The position numbers and the translations under genes are program-made. Below are positions 34,740 to 42,989 of a stretch of 64,000 nt of DNA, in pieces (positions within the stretch are counted from its first letter, which is position 1; the number at the start of each line of letters is the position of its first letter). A model generated the notes under the pieces. That model was given only the letters and a program-made list of their open reading frames with translations, was not told the origin of the DNA and did not search any database. Source of the DNA: an uncultured Prevotella sp. (GTDB lineage Bacteria; Bacteroidota; Bacteroidia; Bacteroidales; Bacteroidaceae); NCBI GenBank assembly GCA_958369755.1, contig CATXJC010000003.1, positions 12,109 through 76,108 of the forward strand. Reading direction: 5' to 3'.

Positions 34740-37565
34740 ATGAAAAATAATAAGAATGCTGTACTGATGGCGATGGCTCTCCTGAGCCTGCCAGCTTCAG
34801 CACAAGTCAAAATAGATACCATTGCTCCTCATCGCTATGCGGCTCAGAGCATCGATGTGGGTGCCAATGTGAACTTCTCCCGCGAGCAGTCAACTTCAGC
34901 AGTGTCTGTCATCACCAGCGAGAGTACCAACAAGCGCAGCGCCAAGAATATCGGCAACTCTATCCTGGGACAGGGTTCCGGCCTGATTTCACTGCAGAAT
35001 TCCGGCAACTATGCCGGCATCAATCCTACCTTCTACATCCGCGGCATGCAGAGTCTGGATGGCAATACCCCACTTTTCGTGGTAGATGGTATCGAGCGTG
35101 ATATCCAGTATATCTCTGCCGAGGAAGTAGAGAGCGTATCCGTATTGAAGGATGCTGCTGCCACTGCACTCTATGGCTACAAGGGTGCCAACGGCGTGGT
35201 GCTCATCACTACCAAACGCGGTAAGTTCAATTCCAAGGAAATCAAGGTGAATCTGGACCATGCCATCAATTTCATGGCTCACAAGCCTAAGTTCGTGGAT
35301 GCGCAGACCTATGCCAAGGCGATGAACGAGGCTTATGCCAACGACGGCTTCGAGAACCCTAGATATACCCAGGAAGAGGTGGATGCCTTCGGATCAGGCA
35401 AATATCCTTATCTCTATCCTAACGTTAACTGGGTGGATGAAACCTTCCGCAACCACAGCGTTACCAATATGCTCAACGCTTCGTTTACGGGCGGTGGCGA
35501 GAAGTTCAAGTACTATGCCTTGCTCGACCTGCAGTATGACAATGGTTTCGTGAAGAATCCGGATACCCACGAGGGATATTCTACCAATAATAAATATGTG
35601 AAGGGCAACCTGCGCATGAATATGGATATGATTCTCTCGAAGAATACTACCATGAAGGTGAACCTCCTGGGTGTGCTCGCCGAGTCGAATGCTCCAGGCA
35701 ATTCTGCCAAGTTGTGGGATATGGTCTATGGCCTGCCTTCTGCTGCCTTCGCCGTGAAGGGCGAGGATGGCAAGTGGGGTGGTAACTCTACCTGGGCGGG
35801 TACCGTTAACCCTGTGGCGCAGTCGCAGGATGCCGGTTACTCCAGAAATCACAACCGTGGTATCTATACCGACCTCACTATCCGCCAGGAACTCCCTGCG
35901 GTATTGAAGGGTCTGGCTGTTCAGGGCCGCATCGCTTACGACCATTTCTCCAACATCTACGAGAATTATAGCAAGACATACGTATATGGAAGTCCTACGG
36001 TAGTCGACTGGTTGGATGGCAAACCTCAGTTGGGCAAGGCATTCACGGGTGGTTCTGAGAGCGATCTCGGTGCCTCTATCTCCACCAACAGCTTCACCCG
36101 CCGTTTCCATGCCGATGCCAGTGCCGACTATCAGAATACCTTCGACGCCCACAGCATCTACAGCCAGTTGAAGTACGATTACGAGTTCAGCGATGAGTTT
36201 GCCATCAACAGTACGCTCTATCGCCAGAACATCAGCTGGTACACCCACTATGGTCTGCTCGATCGCTACTTCCTCGACCTTGTCCTGGTAGAATCCGGTT
36301 CCAACCGTCTGGCTCCTGGCAGCAAGTGGGCATTGTCGCCTACGGTATCAGCAGCCTGGGTACTCTCCAAGGAGAACTTCATGAAGAATCTCAACTGGGT
36401 GGATTTCCTCAAGCTCCGTGCGTCCTACGGCATCATTCAGACCGACATCCTGCCTTCGAGCGGATGGATGTACTATATGCAGCAGTATCAGACAACTGGT
36501 GGTACCTATCCGTTCAACAGCGGTTTCCAGAGCGATTTCGGCAGAACCTATCTTGATGCCATTGCCACTTCCGGTCTGACCCGTGAGAAGGCAGCCAAGT
36601 TCAATGCCGGAGTAGATGCCACCCTCTTCGGTGGTCTCGATTTCAGCTTTGATGGTTTCTACCAGCGCCGTTCCAACATCTGGGTATCTACCGCAGGCAA
36701 GTATTCTTCAGAGTTGGGTGTGGATGCTCCATACGAGGGCGATGGTATCGTGGATAGCTGGGGTTGGGAGGCAAGTCTCGACTACAACAAGCAGATTGGC
36801 GAAGTGAAGTTCAACATCGGTGCCAACATCGATTACTATCGCAGCCAGATCAAGGAGCAGGATGAGGCTCCTAAGCTCTATCCTAACCTGGTAAGCACCG
36901 GCCATCGCGTAAGCCAGCTCTTCGGCTACAAGGCTATCGGCTTCTTCAAGGACCAGGCTGACATCGATGCTTCCAAGCCACAGCTTCTGGGCAGCACTCC
37001 TCGTCCGGGCGACATCAAGTATGAGGATGTGAACGATGACGGACAGATTGATACCAACGACAAGACTGCCATCGGATATTCTACCGTGGCTCCAGAAATC
37101 TACTACAATATCCATTTGGGAGTAGAGTGGAAGGGACTGGGTATTGATGCGATGTTCCAGGGCACAGGCCGTTATAGCGGCGTGCTTTCTACCAAGAGTA
37201 TGTACAAGCCACTGGTGGGCAACACCACCATCTCTCAGTACTACTACGACAATCGCTGGACTCCTGAGACAGCCGGCACAGCCAAGTTCCCGGCGCTGAG
37301 TTCAACCAGCAATGCCAACAACTACAATACAAACACCCTCTGGATGTTTGACCGCTCATTCTTCAAGCTTCGCAACATCGAGGTTTATTACAACTTCCCT
37401 AAGGCGATGCTCGCCAAGACCAAGCTCCTGAATGCAGCCAAGTTGTATGTACGTGGTGTAGATTTGTTTAGCTTCGACCATCTCGATGAGTCAGATCCTG
37501 AGGTATTCGGTGCAACCAATCCTCTGAATCGCAGCATCGTGGCTGGTTTGTCAGTAACATTCTAA
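34740..37565 (+). CDS. SusC-family transporter 2, lacking the N-terminal regulatory-like domain
   Basis: This 941-residue outer-membrane protein has a short signal peptide (MKNNKNAVLMAMALLSLPASAQ) and passes after about 40 residues straight into the plug domain (FYIRGMQSLDGNTPLFVVDGIERDI, then ATALYGYKGANGVVLITTKRG) and a full barrel ending IVAGLSVTF. The carboxypeptidase-regulatory-like domain found in SusC1 and SusC3 is absent, so it is about 110 residues shorter. The neighbouring SusD2 gene begins 21 bp later. It probably imports a second class of oligosaccharide from the same polymer. Confidence 0.93.
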   Translation: MKNNKNAVLMAMALLSLPASAQVKIDTIAPHRYAAQSIDVGANVNFSREQSTSAVSVITSESTNKRSAKNIGNSILGQGSGLISLQNSGNYAGINPTFYIRGMQSLDGNTPLFVVDGIERDIQYISAEEVESVSVLKDAAATALYGYKGANGVVLITTKRGKFNSKEIKVNLDHAINFMAHKPKFVDAQTYAKAMNEAYANDGFENPRYTQEEVDAFGSGKYPYLYPNVNWVDETFRNHSVTNMLNASFTGGGEKFKYYALLDLQYDNGFVKNPDTHEGYSTNNKYVKGNLRMNMDMILSKNTTMKVNLLGVLAESNAPGNSAKLWDMVYGLPSAAFAVKGEDGKWGGNSTWAGTVNPVAQSQDAGYSRNHNRGIYTDLTIRQELPAVLKGLAVQGRIAYDHFSNIYENYSKTYVYGSPTVVDWLDGKPQLGKAFTGGSESDLGASISTNSFTRRFHADASADYQNTFDAHSIYSQLKYDYEFSDEFAINSTLYRQNISWYTHYGLLDRYFLDLVLVESGSNRLAPGSKWALSPTVSAAWVLSKENFMKNLNWVDFLKLRASYGIIQTDILPSSGWMYYMQQYQTTGGTYPFNSGFQSDFGRTYLDAIATSGLTREKAAKFNAGVDATLFGGLDFSFDGFYQRRSNIWVSTAGKYSSELGVDAPYEGDGIVDSWGWEASLDYNKQIGEVKFNIGANIDYYRSQIKEQDEAPKLYPNLVSTGHRVSQLFGYKAIGFFKDQADIDASKPQLLGSTPRPGDIKYEDVNDDGQIDTNDKTAIGYSTVAPEIYYNIHLGVEWKGLGIDAMFQGTGRYSGVLSTKSMYKPLVGNTTISQYYYDNRWTPETAGTAKFPALSSTSNANNYNTNTLWMFDRSFFKLRNIEVYYNFPKAMLAKTKLLNAAKLYVRGVDLFSFDHLDESDPEVFGATNPLNRSIVAGLSVTF

Positions 37566-37586
37566 TTATCTTAAAGTAGAACAATA

Positions 37587-39365
37587 ATGAAAACAAATAA
37601 ATTAGTATATGGTCTGTTCGGACTCATGGCGCTGGCATCTTGCAGCGATAAGATGGATTACAGCGAGACGGTAGTCAAGGATAAGGATTATGTGATTCAG
37701 ACCTTCGAGAAGGTGGGTGGTTTCATGACCGATATCTACAATTATGCAGACTATGATTATGGTCAGAACTTTGGTGGAGGCATGCTTGCCTCTGCCACCG
37801 ACGAGAGTGTTTACTCCGTGAGCGGTACCAGCATCGAGACCTTCTATAACGGCAGCTGGAGCCCATCCAACGCCCAGGGCTCACTCTGGAGCAATATGTA
37901 TAAGGGCATCAAGACCTGCAATGTAGTGTTGAAGGATTTCCAGGACTTGAAGTTCGAGGATTTCGAACTCAATGCCGACTATCAGCAGCAGATGTTCCGT
38001 TACGAGAACTATAAGTGGGAGGCCCGCTTCTGGCGTGCTTACTTCTATTTCAATCTCGTTCGCCAGTATGGTGGTGTGCCTGTCATCAACCCTGAGATGG
38101 CGGCAGCTGATGTCAACAATCAGCCTCGCAAGTCATCTGACGAGGTGTTCCAGTACATCTTCGATGAATGTGATGCCGTGAAGGACAGCATCATCAAGGA
38201 TTACTCTGACCTGGGAAGCATGGCATTGAGTACTGCCGAGGATGGACGTGCCAACAACCTGACCGTCCTTGCCCTCAAGGCTCGTGCAGCGCTCTATTGG
38301 GCAAGTCCGCTCTTCAATCCTTCTGGCGATAAGGAGCGTTACCACAAGGCTGCTCTCTATACCAAGGAATTACTGGATGCCTGCGAGGCAAGAGGCATGA
38401 AACTCGCTGCCAAGTATGCTGATCTCTGGTCAACCAATAATTACAAGGATGCCGACAAGAAGTGCGAGATCATCTTCGGTCGCCGTATCTATGGTAGCAA
38501 GATTTCTTCTACCGATCCATCAGATAATGTAGTAGAGAGCTACAACTATCCGTTTGGTATCGATATGGCAAAGGCTAGTTATTCTGCTTCCGGTAGAAAC
38601 TGTCCATCCCAGAACCTGGTGGATGCCTACGAGATGAAGGCTACGGGTAAGGGTATCAATGAGGCTGGCAGTGGTTATGATGAGCAGAATCCTTACGCTG
38701 GCCGTGACCCTCGCTTCGAGCTGACCATTGCCAAGAATGGTGATGTATGGCCTACTGCAGCCAACTATAAGAAGGCTGCTCTCCAGACCTATTATGGCGG
38801 TGTGAATGCCGAGCCATTGGTGGGTGCTACTCCTACGGGTTACTATCTGAAGAAGTTGCTGCATGGTGATATCGACCTTACTTCAAAGACCAAGAAGCAG
38901 GGCGACTATCATACTTGGGTTACCTATCGTCTGGGTGAGTTCTATCTCAACTATGCTGAGGCAGCATTCAAGTATCTGGGCAGTGCCACTGCTACAAGTG
39001 CCGATCTCCCTATGTCGGCAGACGAGGCTGTAGATAAGATTCGCAAGCGTGCCGGTATGCCTGATTTCCCTACTTCGTTGAGCAATGATGAGTGGTGGAG
39101 CAAGTATCAGAACGAGCGTATGGTAGAGTTGGCTTTCGAGGGTCATCGCTTCTGGGATGTACGCCGATGGAAGGAGGCAGACAAGTTCTTCAAGAACATT
39201 CAGGAGATGAAGATTACCAAGAACGATGATGGTTCCTTCACCTATACCCGTGAAACCGTACAGCGCCAGTGGGATGACAAGATGTATCTCTTCCCAATTC
39301 CTAACGACGTGATGCTGAAGCACGAGAAATATGGTCAGAAGTGGGAGCAGAATCCTGGCTGGTAA
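37587..39365 (+). CDS. SusD-family glycan-binding lipoprotein 2
   Basis: This 592-residue surface lipoprotein has a lipobox cysteine in LMALASCSD and typical SusD segments (EARFWRAYFYFNLVRQYGGVPVI; ERMVELAFEGHRFWDVRRWKEADKFF; MYLFPIPNDVM). It ends NPGW. It pairs with SusC2. The 3' 660 bp reappear, with a 77-bp deletion, at 42327-42911 (about 3.6 kb downstream). Confidence 0.95.
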   Translation: MKTNKLVYGLFGLMALASCSDKMDYSETVVKDKDYVIQTFEKVGGFMTDIYNYADYDYGQNFGGGMLASATDESVYSVSGTSIETFYNGSWSPSNAQGSLWSNMYKGIKTCNVVLKDFQDLKFEDFELNADYQQQMFRYENYKWEARFWRAYFYFNLVRQYGGVPVINPEMAAADVNNQPRKSSDEVFQYIFDECDAVKDSIIKDYSDLGSMALSTAEDGRANNLTVLALKARAALYWASPLFNPSGDKERYHKAALYTKELLDACEARGMKLAAKYADLWSTNNYKDADKKCEIIFGRRIYGSKISSTDPSDNVVESYNYPFGIDMAKASYSASGRNCPSQNLVDAYEMKATGKGINEAGSGYDEQNPYAGRDPRFELTIAKNGDVWPTAANYKKAALQTYYGGVNAEPLVGATPTGYYLKKLLHGDIDLTSKTKKQGDYHTWVTYRLGEFYLNYAEAAFKYLGSATATSADLPMSADEAVDKIRKRAGMPDFPTSLSNDEWWSKYQNERMVELAFEGHRFWDVRRWKEADKFFKNIQEMKITKNDDGSFTYTRETVQRQWDDKMYLFPIPNDVMLKHEKYGQKWEQNPGW

Positions 39366-39389
39366 CAAAAACAATTATAATATACTATT

Positions 39390-39413
39390 GGCTAAGGCGT
39401 AAAAACCTTAGCC
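39390..39413 (+). other. Stem-loop between susD2 and the lipoprotein gene
   Basis: GGCTAAGG and CCTTAGCC form a perfect 8-bp stem around CGTAAAAA. No T-run follows, so it may be a processing or partial-termination hairpin rather than a full terminator. Confidence 0.6.
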
Positions 39414-39435
39414 GATAACTTAAACAGTAACGATT

Positions 39436-40476
39436 ATGAAAGTATATAGTTTTTTTGAAAAATATGTATTAGTCCTTTTGGGCATCCTTGTTTTCGCCTC
39501 TTGCTCTGACGATGATAATGCTGGCGTGATGAGCAGCAAGGTGATGCTGAACCAAGAGTTGGTTGCTTCCAATTATAGTTTTATTTGGAATGGTGTTACC
39601 TCTCCTCGCAAGGATGACGTCAAGGCTAAGTTTGAGGCGGTAGAAGGAGATTCTACCAAGATGAAGATGACCATCTCTGGTATCGTTCCTTCATCTGATG
39701 ATGACATTCAGTTGGTTGTGGATGTTCTTCCACAGGCTGATGAAATCCAGTATCAGGGAAAGGTCGAGAATTCCGATTACGACATGACCGTGAGTGGTGT
39801 CTATTTCCCATCGAGATCTAGTGTAGGTCATTACTTCAAACTGAAGGTGGTATATAATGTTGTTAAAGAAGCTTTGCTAAAACAACCCTTTACTTTTAAT
39901 TTCAAAAAAGTTTGTACTGCTGTAAAGAGTGGCGATGCAAGATTTATGACAATTGACGGCGTGGAATATGCTTATTCACAACTTGCAGAAAGTACATTGT
40001 CTGGTATGTCAAATCTTTATGCAAAGACAGATTCTGTAGCAAAGTTGACTTTCTCTAATGATGGCAAGTTGACAATAGATATGTTGAGCAATAATAAAGG
40101 TGAAACTGTGTCTTCTAATCTAATGACGATAAAGTATTGGCTTACGAATCAAAGTCATGACATGATTCTGGAATTTACGAAAGCGCAGGCAGAGTCTTTT
40201 ACTGCTAAGTTCTTGAATGTGGGTACTCCAGATGTTGAAAGGCTGTTCACTAAATATAAATCAGAAGATAAGTATATATTGAGAGCTGCTTACGATGTAG
40301 ATGGTAAGTTGGCTATTATGTTGAATAGTCCATATAATGCAAATGCGATGGATTTGTATGTTCGAGGAAAGTTCGCAGATGTAAAAGATGAATTACTTAA
40401 AAAACAAACTTTGGCATTCTTGGATATATTGAAAGAATATCCAAATGTTTGGGGATTGTATTTCGTTTCTGAATAA
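39436..40476 (+). CDS. PUL surface lipoprotein, possibly DUF4925-like
   Basis: This 346-residue protein has a lipobox cysteine (LVFASCSDDD) and beta-rich repeats. The segments TMKM-SGI, GKLTIDMLSNNKG and DGKLAIMLNSPYNANAMDLYVRGKF recall the DUF4925 lipoproteins found beside SusC/D pairs; that family name is a tentative recollection. It probably sits on the cell surface and helps bind glycan, in the way SusE/SusF do. Base composition changes inside the gene: up to about 39850 it resembles the neighbouring genes, after that it is clearly more AT-rich. This suggests a recombined gene. Confidence 0.7.
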   Translation: MKVYSFFEKYVLVLLGILVFASCSDDDNAGVMSSKVMLNQELVASNYSFIWNGVTSPRKDDVKAKFEAVEGDSTKMKMTISGIVPSSDDDIQLVVDVLPQADEIQYQGKVENSDYDMTVSGVYFPSRSSVGHYFKLKVVYNVVKEALLKQPFTFNFKKVCTAVKSGDARFMTIDGVEYAYSQLAESTLSGMSNLYAKTDSVAKLTFSNDGKLTIDMLSNNKGETVSSNLMTIKYWLTNQSHDMILEFTKAQAESFTAKFLNVGTPDVERLFTKYKSEDKYILRAAYDVDGKLAIMLNSPYNANAMDLYVRGKFADVKDELLKKQTLAFLDILKEYPNVWGLYFVSE

Positions 40477-40483
40477 ATAACAT

Positions 40484-40515
40484 GGCATGCTTGTTTTTTG
40501 AAACGGGCATGCCCT
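40484..40515 (+). other. Inverted repeat between the two lipoprotein genes
   Basis: GGCATGC (40484-40490) pairs with GCATGCC (40507-40513). A terminator role is weak, as only CCTTT follows. Confidence 0.4.
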
Positions 40516-40531
40516 TTAAAAAAGAGAATAA

Positions 40532-42214
40532 ATGAGAACGTTTAAATATTATCTGTCGTTTTTGATTTTCCTTTCTTCTTGTAGTGTTGACAATATTGTT
40601 GATCATCAGACTTTGTCATTTGAAAAGTGTGACTCAACAAATGGCAAAGTTGCATATCCCAATAGATGGAATAATTTAACAAGAAGTTCTGTTGTCACGT
40701 CAAGCTGGGAAAAATGAGAAACTGTGCAATTGGCTTCTGGTAGTTATGTTCATACTCCATGGAATAAGAAAATCACTTCTGGTACTATACCTTATGAAAT
40801 CCGTACCGATATTCTTCCGAGTGATGGATGGGATTTAATAGCTCATACGGTGAATGGATATGGAGAAAATGGTATGAATTATTTGATTTTTCATAATCAT
40901 TATACAGGAATACTAAAGATATTTTATTATTTAGAGCCAAATAGCTCAAATTTACAAAATACAGCAATATGGAAGCTTCATTTTGAAAATCCACAATCTT
41001 TTTTGGCGTTTACGAGTGAGTATGCTCGCCTTTCTTCAGATAAGTCAGTAAGAGACATTTATTTGAGCAATATTACAAAGGATGATTCTAAAGGATATAC
41101 TGTTGGGTGGAATTGTTTTCAAGTAGAATTAGCTTATGATCCCGATTTCTCAGAAGGAAGTTTGCAGATTATTCCAATGTCAATGACAACTTCTTCTATT
41201 AAATTCACAGGAAATTTTGACTCCAAAACAGATGGTACAATAATTTCAACCACAACTTCAAATCCATTGAATGGAGTCGTAAAAGGTGTAGCAAGCTTAG
41301 TGGGAGCCAAAGCTGAAGATTGGGTTTCTGATCAAGTAAAGAAAGCTAAGTTTGGAAATAAAATAATAAAGGTTTTGAGTAGTGGTGCTAATTCTTTGGT
41401 TACATCTGGTGTAGGAGCAGCTTTAGGCTCTTTCATAGGCGTATTTTCTAAGACTACTCAAACTACTCAAACGGTTCAACTAAATACTGTTGGTTCTGTG
41501 GAATTAGATGGCGAGTTGAAAACTTTGCAAACAGGATTGATTGTGCCTTTATCTATGTCTATATCTGTGAAAAATGTTGGGCGATTAGGAGTTTGGTGCC
41601 TTACAAAGAAGCCTGCTGTTCTTGTAAATCCTTATGTGGTTTTAGAAAAGCAAAATATTGAGACTCCATTTTGGTTCGATTATAGGATGTATGCTAGTAC
41701 TGATTGGGACAATAGAGAGTATGTTGTCTTTAATCCTGATTTGGTTTCTAGGTTAGGTGGTTCTAATCCTGCTCAGGTTTGGATGGATACTCAAATAGGA
41801 GGTCCAAGGCAGTATTATGCTTTTGGTATAAAATATACAGATCATCAATTGGTTAGTTTTGTAACATTAGGAGATCGACTCTATGGTTCAACGTATGAAA
41901 TGGGGGCATCTTATTACAGGGTAACTTTGCCATTTTGGGATGAAGAAGGCAATGTTATAGAGGATATGGATATTTCACAAGCTCCAATTGAAACTTATAT
42001 ACCAACTACGCCTGATGGTCTTCCTGGAGCTCGTTCAGAGTTTGATACATTTTCAGATTTCATTTATCTGTTTAACATAAAGATAAATACAAAAGAAGGT
42101 AACATGGTTTCTTTATATCACAAGTTTGTTCCTTATTTAAAATGGGATTATTCTCGTTTTGATGACCACCTGTATTTAGAAGAATATCCTAATGTTCCTA
42201 TCGTAAAAAAATAA
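40532..42214 (+). pseudogene. Large AT-rich surface lipoprotein split by one in-frame TGA
   Basis: The frame from ATG 40532 to TAA 42214 would encode about 560 residues, interrupted by a single TGA at 40715-40717 between SSWEK and ETVQLASG. Both parts are in the same frame, so one base change would restore the gene; TGG (Trp) is the simplest ancestor. The first part has a lipobox (FLIFLSSCSVDN), so the product would be a surface lipoprotein. The middle has a glycine/alanine/valine-rich segment (GVGAALGSFIGVFSK), and the rest is beta-rich. No family was recognised. Composition is much more AT-rich than the flanking PUL genes, consistent with recent acquisition. Confidence 0.7.
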
Positions 42215-42254
42215 TGTTTTTTGAAAAGGTGTTCGGTGATTATTATAAAATATT

Positions 42255-42285
42255 AACTCGTTGGTAAGTGTTTGCGAGTTTGTAT
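42255..42285 (+). terminator. Weak terminator-like hairpin after the split lipoprotein gene
   Basis: AACTCG and CGAGTT (42255-42280) form a 6-bp stem followed by TGTATG. The first 13 bases, AACTCGTTGGTAA, are repeated exactly at 42933-42945 on the other side of the susD fragment. Confidence 0.4.
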
Positions 42286-42326
42286 GTTGAAAGCTAAATA
42301 TACTACAGTCTATAAATTGCGTCACT

Positions 42327-42911
42327 GTGATTCTCGCTTCGAGCTGACCATCGCCAAGAATGGTGATCTGTGGCACTCCTACGGGTTACTATCTGAAGAA
42401 GTTGCTGCATGGTGATATCGACCTTACTTCAAAGACCAAGAAGCAGGGCGACTATCATACCTGGGTTACCTATCGTCTGGGTGAGTTCTATCTCAACTAT
42501 GCTGAGGCTGCATTCAAGTATCTGGGCAGTGCCACTGCTACGAGTGCCGATCTCCCTATGTCGGCAGACGAGGCTGTGGACAAGATTCGCCAGCGTGCCG
42601 GAATGCCTGATTTCCCTACTTCGTTGAGCAATGAGGAGTGGTGGAGCAAGTATCAGAACGAGCGCATGGTAGAGTTGGCTTTCGAGGGTCATCGCTTCTG
42701 GGATGTACGCCGCTGGAAGGAGGCTGACAAGTTCTTCAAGAATATTCAGGAGATGAAGATTACCAAGAACGATGATGGTTCCTTCACCTGTACCCGTGAA
42801 ACCGTACAGCGCCAGTGGGATGACAAGATGTATCTCTTCCCAATCCCTAACGACGTGATGCTGAAGCACGAAAAATATGGTGCCAAGTGGGAGCAGAATC
42901 CAGGCTGGTAA
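42327..42911 (+). pseudogene. 3' fragment of a SusD gene, near-duplicate of susD2
   Basis: The segment aligns with 38704-39365 of susD2, with one deletion of about 77 bp after GGTGATCTGTGG that breaks the frame. Past the deletion the encoded protein matches the last 180 residues of SusD2 with only four differences I can see (K to Q, D to E, Y to C, Q to A), while most base changes are at silent positions. It has no N-terminus, signal or start site, so it is non-functional. The silent bias suggests it comes from a once functional susD allele, not from a fresh copy. Confidence 0.85.
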
Positions 42912-42930
42912 TTTATGATTATAAGAATAA

Positions 42931-42966
42931 AAAACTCGTTGGTAAAGAAGCCAACGAGTTTTTTTT
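42931..42966. terminator. Bidirectional terminator between the susD fragment and the HTCS gene
   Basis: AAAACTCGTTGG (42931-42942) and CCAACGAGTTTT (42951-42962) form a perfect 12-bp stem with A-rich and T-rich flanks. It can serve both the plus-strand run and the minus-strand regulator ending at 42990. Confidence 0.9.
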
Positions 42967-42989
42967 GTAATCTATTTGGCAGGCAATCT

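Noticed and set aside
40715..40717. In-frame TGA as selenocysteine or stop-codon recoding
   Set aside because: No selenocysteine insertion-like hairpin was recognised directly after it, the protein is not a redox type, and a TGG to TGA change is simpler.
39374..42326. Insertion sequence or transposon as carrier of the low-GC cassette
   Set aside because: No transposase, integrase, terminal inverted repeats or target-site duplication was found; homologous recombination through the susD repeats explains it better.
42360..42911. Independent small SusD-like gene
   Set aside because: It lacks the signal peptide, lipobox and N-terminal two thirds, has a frame-breaking deletion relative to susD2, and has no promoter; it is a fragment.
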